Of a DNA stretch of 15,010 nucleotides, positions 1 to 6,080 are shown in pieces. Both the position numbers and the translations under genes were made by a program. Source of the stretch: RGIG1959 sp051877215. GTDB lineage: Bacteria; Bacillota; Clostridia; Oscillospirales; Acutalibacteraceae. The notes beneath the pieces are model-generated. The model searched no databases. It saw only the letters and a program-made list of their open reading frames with translations, and was not told the DNA's origin. Within the stretch, counting starts at the first letter, position 1. Each line of letters starts with the position of its first letter. The stretch is from NCBI GenBank assembly GCA_051877215.1, contig JBJEIR010000090.1, positions 1 through 15,010 on the forward strand, given 5' to 3'.

Positions 1-273
1 CTTCTTGCGGTTTATGCACGCAGCCGTCATGCAACCGTTATTGTAAAGGGTTTACGCGCACTGTCGGATTTTGAATATGAATTTCAGATGGCGCTGACCA
101 ATCGCAAGCTCAACCCAAATTTGGAAACGGTGTTTCTGACGGCAACCGATGATAAAATGTATCTCTCATCGAGTCTTGTCAAGCAGGTGGCACAGTACGG
201 CGGGGATGTTTCCGCTTTTGTGCCGGATTGCATTCTGCGGGATATCGCGGAAAAATTTCGAAAGGACGGATAA
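1..273 (+). CDS. coaD: Phosphopantetheine adenylyltransferase, 3' part (5' end outside window)
   Basis: CoaD transfers AMP from ATP to 4'-phosphopantetheine, giving dephospho-CoA, the penultimate step of coenzyme A synthesis in the cytosol. Reading frame 1 is open from the first base and codes for 90 residues, a little over half of the usual length of about 160. Visible family signatures are VKGLRALSDFEYEFQMA, with the conserved GLR arginine, NRKLNPNLETVFL, and the C-terminal LSSSLVKQVAQYGGDVSAFVP block that closes the nucleotide site. The N-terminal (T/H)xGH nucleotidyltransferase motif lies outside the window. The stop codon is three bases before the start of the next gene, so the two are almost certainly co-transcribed. 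Identity is secure; only the truncation limits the call. Confidence 0.95.
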   Translation, partial: LLAVYARSRHATVIVKGLRALSDFEYEFQMALTNRKLNPNLETVFLTATDDKMYLSSSLVKQVAQYGGDVSAFVPDCILRDIAEKFRKDG

Positions 274-276
274 ATA

Positions 277-756
277 ATGAATGTTGAAGAGCTTTTGGAG
301 CAGATTGACGACATGGTGGATAAGGCGTGGGGCGTACCGCTGTCCGGCGGGAAATGTATGATTGAAGCCGACCGTCTGCGTGATATTATTGACGATATCC
401 GCGCCAGTCTGCCGTCTGAGATTCGTCAGGCACAGGCGATTGTGTCCGATCGTGCCGAGATTGTCTCCAATGCAAAGCGGGAGGCGGAATCCATCGTTCG
501 CAAGGCGGAGGAGCGCGCGCAGGCTATGATTGCGCAGGAGGAGATCACCCGTCAGGCGCAGCAGCATGCGGAGGAAATGCTCACCCGTGCGCAGCAAAAA
601 TCGCGCGAGATGTGCAAGGGCGCCAATGATTTTGCCGAGGATGTGCTGCGTCGCACCGAGGAAAATATGATGGGTCGCCTCAACGAGATCCGTCAGGCGC
701 GTCAGATGATCCGCTCCAATACCGCGGCGAAGAACACCGCCCCCGAAGCGGAATAA
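277..756 (+). CDS. Uncharacterised coiled-coil protein downstream of coaD
   Basis: This gene codes for 159 residues and starts three bases after the coaD stop, with its ribosome binding site (AAAGGACGG, 261-269) inside the end of coaD. About residues 45-145 are one long charged helix rich in E, R, Q and A with heptad-like spacing, which predicts a coiled coil. The start (MNVEELLEQIDDMVDKAW) is a short amphipathic helix, and the end is a loose A/N/E-rich tail. There is no signal peptide or membrane segment, so it is probably cytosolic. The pattern resembles the peripheral stalk of ATP synthase subunit b and DivIVA-type scaffolds, but this may only reflect low-complexity helix. Similar proteins follow coaD in other Clostridia, as I recall. 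I do not assign a function. The gene is followed by a strong terminator. Confidence 0.85.
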   Translation: MNVEELLEQIDDMVDKAWGVPLSGGKCMIEADRLRDIIDDIRASLPSEIRQAQAIVSDRAEIVSNAKREAESIVRKAEERAQAMIAQEEITRQAQQHAEEMLTRAQQKSREMCKGANDFAEDVLRRTEENMMGRLNEIRQARQMIRSNTAAKNTAPEAE

Positions 757-771
757 ATCGCATTTTCAAAA

Positions 772-806
772 ACAGGCGTTGTGAAAAAACAGCGCCTGTT
801 TTTTTG
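772..806 (+). terminator. Rho-independent terminator of the coaD unit
   Basis: A 10-bp stem (772-781 with 790-799, one G-U pair) encloses an 8-base A-rich loop and is followed by an uninterrupted run of T from 799 to 805. It lies 16 bases after the stop codon of the coiled-coil gene and ends that transcription unit. Confidence 0.93.
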
Positions 807-879
807 CGTTATCTTTACGGCGGCTGTGCGCGCGGGACGGCGGCAGAAAAGCGTTCGACGCGTATGCTCTTTTCGCGTA

Positions 880-908
880 TTGTCTTTTTGGAAAAAATCG
901 GGTATAAT
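880..908 (+). promoter_or_regulatory. SigmaA-type promoter of ispDF
   Basis: TTGTCT (880-885) and a perfect TATAAT (903-908) are separated by 17 bases. The predicted start of transcription is near 915, about 26 bases before the chosen start codon of ispDF. Placement between the upstream terminator and the gene supports the call. Confidence 0.85.
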
Positions 909-940
909 ACTGCACAGATGAATGACCGGGAGGGATGCAG

Positions 941-2095
941 ATGGACACGACCTTTGTGTCGGCAGTGATCGTGGCGGCGGGCAGCTCGACCCGTATGGGA
1001 CGCCCAAAGCAGCTGATTCCTCTGTGCGGCCGTCCGGTGTTATCTCATACGCTGTGTGCGTTTGACCGCTCGTCGGTCGATGAGCTGATCGTGGTGGTGC
1101 GGGCGGCGGATATGCTGCAGATCGAGCCGCTCACGCAGGGGCTTTGCAAGCCGTGCCGTCTGGTGGCAGGCGGTCAGACAAGACAGCAGTCGGTGTCAAA
1201 CGGGCTGTCGGCCGTCAGCTCTTCGGCGACGCATATTGCCGTGGCGGACGGCGCGCGTCCGCTGGTTACGGCGGAGATCATCGACCGCGTGATTCAAACG
1301 GCTGAAAAAACGGGTGCCGCCGCGGCGGCGGTGCCGGTCAAGGATACCATCAAGCAGGCGGATGCAAACGGCGTGGTTACGGCGACGCCCGATCGCGCGG
1401 CGCTTTGGCAGGTGCAGACGCCGCAGGTGTTTTTATTGCCGCTTTACCGTCGGGCGATGGCTGCGGCGACGGCACAGGGGCTTGATTTGACCGACGACTG
1501 TCAGCTTATTGAGCATATCGGAGAGTCGGTCACACTGGTAAAGGCGGATTACCGAAATATCAAAATCACCACACCCGAGGATGTGGTGACGGCGGAAGCA
1601 ATTTTACGGGAACGGGGGACAGGCGGTATGCGAATCGGTCACGGCTACGATGTACATCGCTTGGTTGAAGACAGGGTGCTGATCCTCGGAGGTGTTTCTG
1701 TCCCCCACGAAAAAGGACTGCTCGGACATTCGGATGCCGATGTGCTGACGCACGCCGTGGCGGACGCGCTGCTCGGAGCGGCGGCGCTCGGCGACATCGG
1801 CACATGGTTCCCCGATACGGATGCGCGGTATGCGGGCGCAAACAGCCTCCTGCTGCTTCGCGAGGTGGTGCGCCTTGTGCAAAAGGAAGGCTTTTCCATC
1901 GGCAATATTGATGTGACCGTTTTGGCGCAGCGCCCGAAGCTCAAGCCGTTTGTCGGCAAAATGCGGGAAAATCTTGCCGCCGCGTGCGGCGTGCCGGTCG
2001 AACAGGTCAGCGTAAAAGCGACGACCGAGGAGGGACTCGGCTTTACGGGAGAGGAACGGGGGATCGCCGCTCACGCCGTGTGCCTGCTTTTGTAA
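941..2095 (+). CDS. ispDF: Bifunctional IspD-IspF enzyme of the MEP isoprenoid pathway
   Basis: The N-terminal half is IspD (2-C-methyl-D-erythritol 4-phosphate cytidylyltransferase). It shows the CTP-binding VIVAAGSSTRMGRPKQL, the DGARPLV motif, VPVKDTIK, WQVQTPQVF, TDDCQLIE and NIKITTPEDV. The C-terminal half, from about residue 230, is IspF (2-C-methyl-D-erythritol 2,4-cyclodiphosphate synthase), with RIGHGYDVHRL and GHSDADVLTHAV supplying the Asp-x-His and His metal ligands, then LGDIGTWFPDTD, NIDVTVLAQRPKL and KATTEEGLGFTGEERG. Together they catalyse the third and fifth steps of the MEP pathway. Two ATGs are possible, at 935 and 941. The second is chosen because GGGAGG (928-933) is 7 bases before it and directly abuts the first. 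The protein is 384 residues, with only a few residues (RGTGG) between the halves. IspDF fusions are known in other bacteria. An internal ribosome binding site sits before the IspF methionine. Confidence 0.96.
   Translation: MDTTFVSAVIVAAGSSTRMGRPKQLIPLCGRPVLSHTLCAFDRSSVDELIVVVRAADMLQIEPLTQGLCKPCRLVAGGQTRQQSVSNGLSAVSSSATHIAVADGARPLVTAEIIDRVIQTAEKTGAAAAAVPVKDTIKQADANGVVTATPDRAALWQVQTPQVFLLPLYRRAMAAATAQGLDLTDDCQLIEHIGESVTLVKADYRNIKITTPEDVVTAEAILRERGTGGMRIGHGYDVHRLVEDRVLILGGVSVPHEKGLLGHSDADVLTHAVADALLGAAALGDIGTWFPDTDARYAGANSLLLLREVVRLVQKEGFSIGNIDVTVLAQRPKLKPFVGKMRENLAAACGVPVEQVSVKATTEEGLGFTGEERGIAAHAVCLLL
1614..1630 (+). promoter_or_regulatory. Possible internal ribosome binding site before the IspF half
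   Basis: GGGGGA (1614-1619) is followed after 8 bases by an in-frame ATG (1628-1630). That ATG is exactly where a free-standing IspF protein begins (MRIGHGYDVH). The site could allow separate IspF to be made from the ispDF message. It may equally be a remnant of two once-separate genes. Confidence 0.45.
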
Positions 2096-2113
2096 AAAGA
2101 GCGGTGCAAGCGA

Positions 2114-2350
2114 TTATTTGCTGCGCTTAAACAATGCCTGCTGTTTTGCATAGGCGTCGGCGCGGCGACGGGCGGTTTCGTCCTTCGCTACGGTGAAGAC
2201 ACCCTTCGGCGAGCGGGTCAGCACATCCCCTTCTTTGACGCCGGCGGGCAGGTCCGCGCGGGGAAGCTGCACAAAGCGGCCGTCCTCTTGTTCGCAGACG
2301 GCCAGCTCGCCCTCAAAGCGGTCGACGGTGTAAAAATCCAAAGAAAGCAC
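2114..2350 (-). CDS. DUF3006 family small protein
   Basis: This 75-78 residue protein carries FYTVDRFEGELAVCEQEDG followed by LPAGVKEGDVL, the signature of the DUF3006 family: a short beta-rich domain found in many Firmicutes, with no established function. The C-terminal third is a basic helix (ETARRRADAYAKQQALFKRSK). The start is uncertain. The GTG at 2350 is only one or two bases from the AGAAAGGA ribosome binding site (2353-2360). A TTG at 2341, fourth codon of the frame, has about 10 bases of spacing and puts the start next to the conserved VDRFEG, so it may be the true start. The gene converges on ispDF with an 18-base gap and no clear terminator between them. Confidence 0.85.
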   Translation of the reverse strand: MLSLDFYTVDRFEGELAVCEQEDGRFVQLPRADLPAGVKEGDVLTRSPKGVFTVAKDETARRRADAYAKQQALFKRSK

Positions 2351-2458
2351 ATCCTTTCTGTTGCGGTCGTTGCGTTTTTATTATCCGATCGTGCTGCCGC
2401 ATGATTGTTATAGGCGGAGATACCGCGAATATCCATCCGAAAAAAGGGGGGAAGCCGC

Positions 2459-2938
2459 GTGAAACTGAGTCAAACGGAATGTGTCAATTTTCGGGAGCTG
2501 GTGCGGCAGTGGAGCTGTTCGCCGTCGGTTCAGCAGATGAAACGGTATATACAGCACGGGAACACCAGCACCTATGAGCATTGTCTTGCGGTCGCGTATT
2601 ACTGCCTTTGGATGAGTCGCAGGCTGCCCCTTTCGTTTCGGTATGACAGCTTGGTGAAAGCGGCGCTGCTGCACGATTTTTATTTATACGATTGGCATAC
2701 AAGCGGACATAAGGGACACGGCTTTTCTCATCCCGATACGGCGGCGGACAATGCCGAGCGGCAGTTTTGCCTGACAAAACACGAATCGGATATTATCCGC
2801 ACACATATGTTTCCGCTCACGCTGACCAAAATTCCGCGCACGCGCGAAGCAGTGGTGCTGTGCTGCGTGGACAAAATCTGCTCGCTTGCGGAGACGCTGC
2901 GGTTTCGTTATCGGGAAATCCATCGGATTTGCGCTTGA
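2459..2938 (+). CDS. HD-domain metal-dependent hydrolase
   Basis: This 159-residue cytosolic protein of the HD superfamily probably cleaves a phosphate ester or nucleotide. The metal-binding pattern is present: His41 in TYEHCLAVAYY, the His72-Asp73 pair in KAALLHDFYLYDW, His91 in HGFSHPDTAADNA, His116 in IIRTHMFPLT, and Asp138 in VLCCVDKICSLAE. The layout, with TSTYEH before the first His and a final CxVDKI.S element, resembles the small clostridial HD proteins near HDIG phosphohydrolases. The substrate cannot be read from the sequence. The start is GTG, supported by an AAAAAGGGGGGAAG ribosome binding site (2440-2453). No transmembrane segment is seen. It may share a transcript with the small gene 53 bases downstream. 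Confidence 0.88.
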   Translation: MKLSQTECVNFRELVRQWSCSPSVQQMKRYIQHGNTSTYEHCLAVAYYCLWMSRRLPLSFRYDSLVKAALLHDFYLYDWHTSGHKGHGFSHPDTAADNAERQFCLTKHESDIIRTHMFPLTLTKIPRTREAVVLCCVDKICSLAETLRFRYREIHRICA

Positions 2939-2991
2939 CAAAATCGGCAGGGGTTGCCCGAATAATGCCATCAAAAGAAGGAGTAAAACAC

Positions 2992-3243
2992 ATGATAGAA
3001 TTTCGGTATGATACACAGCTTTTGATTGAAGGACATGATTTGGATGAGGATGCCGTCAACGACTATTTCACGGAGCATTTCAAAGGCGATTGTCTGTTGG
3101 CGGTGGGGGATGAGGAGCTGATCAAGATCCATTTTCACACCAACGAGCCGTGGAAGGTGCTGGAATATTGCGCGGGTCTCGGTGAGATCCACGACATTGT
3201 CATTGAGGATATGGACCGACAGGCGCGCGGCCTTCAAGGCTGA
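2992..3243 (+). CDS. Small stand-alone protein like the C-terminal domain of YloV/FakA kinases
   Basis: This 83-residue protein starts at an ATG with AAGGAG (2978-2983) 8 bases upstream. FRYDTQLLIEGHDLDEDAV, then GDCLLAVGDEELIKIHFHTN and PWKVLEYCAGLGEIHDIVIE, match the pattern at the C-terminus of DAK2-domain proteins such as YloV and the fatty acid kinase FakA (typically VVGDDDLIKVHVHTN..PG.VLEYA...G.L..I.I.NM). Only this domain is present; the ATP-binding DAK2 part is absent. Free versions are often named 'kinase to dihydroxyacetone kinase' in clostridial genomes, but with no nucleotide-binding part it is unlikely to be a kinase alone. It may be a binding or regulatory subunit. The frame stays open upstream, but that region overlaps the HD gene. 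A TTGACA at 2935-2940 with an AATAAT 20 bases later is a weak promoter candidate. Confidence 0.82.
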   Translation: MIEFRYDTQLLIEGHDLDEDAVNDYFTEHFKGDCLLAVGDEELIKIHFHTNEPWKVLEYCAGLGEIHDIVIEDMDRQARGLQG

Positions 3244-3254
3244 CGCAAGGTGCC

Positions 3255-3347
3255 AAAAGCGGCGCGCGAAAAAACCGTCTCTTGCTTTTGCAAGCCGCCG
3301 CTTTGCGGGACGGAACATCCGAAGAGCAACGGACACCGCCGCTTTTT
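3255..3347 (+). other. Inverted repeats with two competing right arms
   Basis: AAAAGCGGCG (3255-3264) can pair with either of two downstream copies of its complement: nine bases at 3296-3304 or ten bases at 3337-3346. The second ends in five T residues (3343-3347). A small hairpin (3281-3285 with 3290-3294) lies between them. The region probably terminates the upstream small gene, although the long loop makes it an unusual terminator. Confidence 0.4.
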
Positions 3348-3381
3348 GTGCGCTTGAAAAACTGTTTTTTACAAGAATGGA

Positions 3382-3413
3382 TACGCCCTGCAGAAGCTGT
3401 TCTGCAGGGCGTA
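3382..3413. terminator. Strong hairpin between convergent genes, likely galKT terminator
   Basis: A perfect 14-bp stem (3382-3395 with 3400-3413) closes on a GCTG loop. It lies 15 bases beyond the galT stop codon on the minus strand, where a terminator is expected. Neither side carries a good T run, so termination may be inefficient or the hairpin may serve to stabilise the message. Confidence 0.6.
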
Positions 3414-3428
3414 GAATTTTATGTGCGC

Positions 3429-4400
3429 TTATTTGTTCAGAAAACGCTCATATGCCTTTCGCAACTCGACCGAGGTGCTTTCGGGACAGGTCGGGTTGCA
3501 GTGCGCCCACGCGCCGGTTTCGCTGGAGGCGTTGTATTTGATCTTATCGGCGCTGCGCATCGGGGGATAAAACGCGATGTGGAAATGGTAATAGTCCGAC
3601 GGATCGTCTTCGCCGTTCACGGGCGCGTTGTACATGCACATCATGTACGGGAATTTGTAGCCGAACAGGCTGTCGAGCGTGCCGGTTGCCAATCGCAGCG
3701 TTTCGGCCAGCGCGGTGCGCTCCTCGTCGGTCAGCTCGGCAATCGTGCTGACATGGCGGTTCGCCATGATATAGATGCCGTAAGGATATTCGCTGAAAAA
3801 CGGCAGAAACACGGTGAAAAAGTCGTTTTTGAAAATAATGCGCTTTTCAAATGCCAGCTCATGCTCCAGCATATCGCAGAAAAGGCATTTTCCTTTTTCG
3901 GCAAGGTGCTTTTTGGCGTTGTCCACCTCCAGCTCCAGCTTTTTCGGCAGGAAGGGGTATCCGTAGATTTGGCCATGGGGATGAGGCATGGTCACGCCGA
4001 CCACATCGCCGCGGTTTTCAAAAATAAAGACATATTTGATTTTTTCGTCCGCCGACAGCGCTTCAAACCGCTCTACCCATAAATCGACCAGCTTGCGGAT
4101 GTGCTCGGTGGGAAGCTCGGGCAATGTGATGGTGTGCTCGGGGGAATAGAGGATGACCTCGCATTTTCCGTAGCAGGGAGCGGTCTCAAAGAAATCGTCC
4201 GCCACCTCGTCGGGAGCGGGCGGGTTTTGCGACAGTGCCGGAAAATCGTTGTCATATTTATAGACATCGAAGTGATCCGGAACCTTTCCCGACCCCGGAC
4301 AAAACGGACAGTAATCCTTCGGCATTTGAGGACGGTTTTGTCGGTGGGATGCAATCATGACCCAGTCATTGGTGAGCGGATGCCTGCGCAGTTCAGCCAT
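3429..4400 (-). CDS. galT: Galactose-1-phosphate uridylyltransferase, class I
   Basis: GalT exchanges UMP between UDP-glucose and galactose 1-phosphate in the Leloir pathway. The protein has 323 residues, near the usual size. Visible signatures are RRHPLTNDWVMIASHRQNRP, the zinc-type CPFCPGS, YDNDFPAL, and the catalytic HPHGQIY with the nucleophilic histidine near residue 142. A second block (ANRHVSTIAELTDEER) and YHFHIAFYPP near the C-terminus provide the remaining active-site histidines. The ATG at 4400 is chosen over upstream in-frame starts because an AAGGAG site is 9 bases before it and the homologous protein begins here (MAELRRHP). It follows galK by 81 bases on the same strand with no terminator or obvious promoter between, so the two form an operon in the order galK-galT. 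Confidence 0.96.
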   Translation of the reverse strand: MAELRRHPLTNDWVMIASHRQNRPQMPKDYCPFCPGSGKVPDHFDVYKYDNDFPALSQNPPAPDEVADDFFETAPCYGKCEVILYSPEHTITLPELPTEHIRKLVDLWVERFEALSADEKIKYVFIFENRGDVVGVTMPHPHGQIYGYPFLPKKLELEVDNAKKHLAEKGKCLFCDMLEHELAFEKRIIFKNDFFTVFLPFFSEYPYGIYIMANRHVSTIAELTDEERTALAETLRLATGTLDSLFGYKFPYMMCMYNAPVNGEDDPSDYYHFHIAFYPPMRSADKIKYNASSETGAWAHCNPTCPESTSVELRKAYERFLNK

Positions 4401-4481
4401 AGTGAACAACTCCTTGCAAAAAATAGTAACAGATGAACAACCGAAAAAACGGCGTGTCAGCACAAAAAAGAGGGGCGGCTC

Positions 4482-5771
4482 TCAGCGCATCGTATCGAGA
4501 CAAATGCCGCCGTACGGGCGAATGGAAAGCACATGACAGCTTCCTTTTCCGAACACGCTCTCCATCGTTTTGATAAAGAGGGGCAGCTTTTGCTCGGGAA
4601 CGAAATTCTGCGTCGTTCCTCCGAAGCCGCCGCCGTGTACGCGCCATGCGCCGCAGCCGTCGAGCAGAAGCTGCGCCAAAGCGAGCGCAACGGAAAGCCC
4701 CTGCTCTTTGACATTGCAGGCGGCGTACACATTTTGCAGATACTCAAAGGAAGAATGTCCCGATTCGATGATCAGTCGCTTGAATTCTTCAAAATCGTTG
4801 TTTTTGAGCGCGGCGACCTGCTTTGTCACCCGCTCATTCTCCGATAAAAAGTGAAGCGCGCGCAGCACGGCACGGTCGCCGTGCGCCGCCCGCAGCGCGG
4901 GCATGGCGGCGATGAGAGACTCCAGGCTGACCTGCCGGAGATACGGCGCGCCAAGATCGGCCGCGACCGCCTTCATTTCGCCGGGGACGGCGGCATATTC
5001 GTGCGTCAGATCGGCATGATTGCCGCCGACATCGACGATGCACAGCTTGTAGCCGCAGGCGGCAAAATCAAACGGTACCGCTTCGATCACGGGATGCTCG
5101 GTATCGGCAAAGTCGATGGTGACAATACCGCCGACCGAGCTCGCCATTTGATCCATCAGGCCGCTGGGCTTGCCGAAATACTGATTTTCCGCAAACTGGG
5201 CGATTTGTGCAATCTCGACCGCAGACACGCAGGTTTCACTGTAAACATGGTTGAGAATCGTGCCGATGAGCACCTCAAAGGCGGCGGAGGAGGAAAGCCC
5301 CGAGCCCTTGAGAACATTGGAGGTGGTATAGGCGTCGAACGCGCCGATGCCGTAGCCGCGCTGAGAGAAGCGCGCGACGGTGCCGCGGATAAGAGAGGCG
5401 GATTTGTTGACCTCTTCGGGGTGACAGGTCAAATCGGTGATGTCCACCGTGTCCATCGGAAAGCCTTTTGACTGCACGCGAATGACATTTCCGCTGCGCG
5501 GCGCCACCACGGCGATAACATCGAGATTGACGCTGCCCGCCAATACGCGCCCGTGGTTGTGGTCGGTGTGGTTGCCGCCGATCTCGGTGCGCCCGGGGGC
5601 GGAAAAAAGGCGGACATCTTCGGCTGCTCCGAAAATCTGCGTAAAGGCATCGACGGCCTCTACATAGCGGGCGCGCTGCGCCTGTACTTGATCGGCGCCG
5701 TATAAAACGGCAAGCAGACGGTCATAGTCTCCGTTTTGCAAAAGGACCTTCAGTTCATGAGCGGTTGTCAT
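4482..5771 (-). CDS. galK: Galactokinase
   Basis: GalK phosphorylates galactose at C1 with ATP, the entry step of the Leloir pathway. The 429-residue protein is a GHMP kinase: SAPGRTEIGGNHTDHN (about residues 57-72) is the galactokinase signature with the substrate-binding Arg, Glu, His and Asp; LKGSGLSSSAAFEVLIG is the phosphate-binding loop; and GGGFGGTTQNFV is the third GHMP motif near the C-terminus. It is about 45 residues longer than the E. coli enzyme, because an N-terminal extension precedes the signature. This is common in clostridial galactokinases, as I recall. The frame extends upstream to 5897, but the ATG at 5771 is preferred: it has an AAAGGTGG-like site upstream and the promoter at 5839-5868 leaves no room for an earlier start. 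It is the first gene of the galK-galT operon. Confidence 0.96.
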   Translation of the reverse strand: MTTAHELKVLLQNGDYDRLLAVLYGADQVQAQRARYVEAVDAFTQIFGAAEDVRLFSAPGRTEIGGNHTDHNHGRVLAGSVNLDVIAVVAPRSGNVIRVQSKGFPMDTVDITDLTCHPEEVNKSASLIRGTVARFSQRGYGIGAFDAYTTSNVLKGSGLSSSAAFEVLIGTILNHVYSETCVSAVEIAQIAQFAENQYFGKPSGLMDQMASSVGGIVTIDFADTEHPVIEAVPFDFAACGYKLCIVDVGGNHADLTHEYAAVPGEMKAVAADLGAPYLRQVSLESLIAAMPALRAAHGDRAVLRALHFLSENERVTKQVAALKNNDFEEFKRLIIESGHSSFEYLQNVYAACNVKEQGLSVALALAQLLLDGCGAWRVHGGGFGGTTQNFVPEQKLPLFIKTMESVFGKGSCHVLSIRPYGGICLDTMR

Positions 5772-5838
5772 ATCGTTTGTGTGCCACCTTTCACGCACGG
5801 CGCAGCCGTGCCGCAAATACCCAGCAGTAATCCTCTGT

Positions 5839-5868
5839 ATTATACGACGCACAGCCCCTCTTTGGCAA
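5839..5868 (-). promoter_or_regulatory. galKT promoter with an overlapping inverted repeat
   Basis: On the minus strand TTGCCA (5868-5863) and a perfect TATAAT (5844-5839) are separated by 18 bases, about 68 bases before the galK start. A 6-bp inverted repeat (5857-5862 with 5867-5872, spacer TGGC) covers the -35 element and could be an operator, although no regulator gene is in view. Confidence 0.8.
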
Positions 5869-5970
5869 GAGGAGATTTTCAAAAATCTGCCGTACAAATC
5901 AAAATATTCCGTTCACAGCGGCAAAAATGCCAAAATATAAAATAAATTTCCTTATTTAACTGATTTATTC

Positions 5971-5999
5971 TTGCAAATTTTGGAGGTATCCAATATAAT
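5971..5999 (+). promoter_or_regulatory. Promoter of the dockerin glycosidase gene
   Basis: TTGCAA (5971-5976) and a perfect TATAAT (5994-5999) have a 17-base spacer. Transcription would start near 6006, which decides the start codon of the next gene. The ATG at 6011 and the TTG at 6015 would then be almost leaderless, whereas the ATG at 6081 has a normal leader of about 75 bases. Confidence 0.87.
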
Positions 6000-6080
6000 A
6001 AGAAGAGAAAATGTTTGTCAAAAACAAAAAACGGGCAAATAACAACGCCTTCGGGCAAAGGAAAGGATGACTTTTCACTC

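Noticed and set aside
166..597. A 143-codon minus-strand frame
   Set aside because: It covers parts of coaD and the coiled-coil gene on the opposite strand and has no start signal.
2767..2991. Upstream extension of the small YloV-like protein to 2767
   Set aside because: It overlaps the HD-domain gene out of frame, and the ATG at 2992 has an ideal ribosome binding site and begins where the recognised domain begins.
3282..4082. A 266-codon plus-strand frame
   Set aside because: It is antisense to galT, whose catalytic motifs are intact, and resembles no known protein.
6015..6080. TTG at 6015 as the start of the glycosidase
   Set aside because: It would be about nine bases from the predicted transcription start and would put 22 polar residues before a normal signal peptide. 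ATG 6081 begins directly at the signal peptide and has a ribosome binding site.
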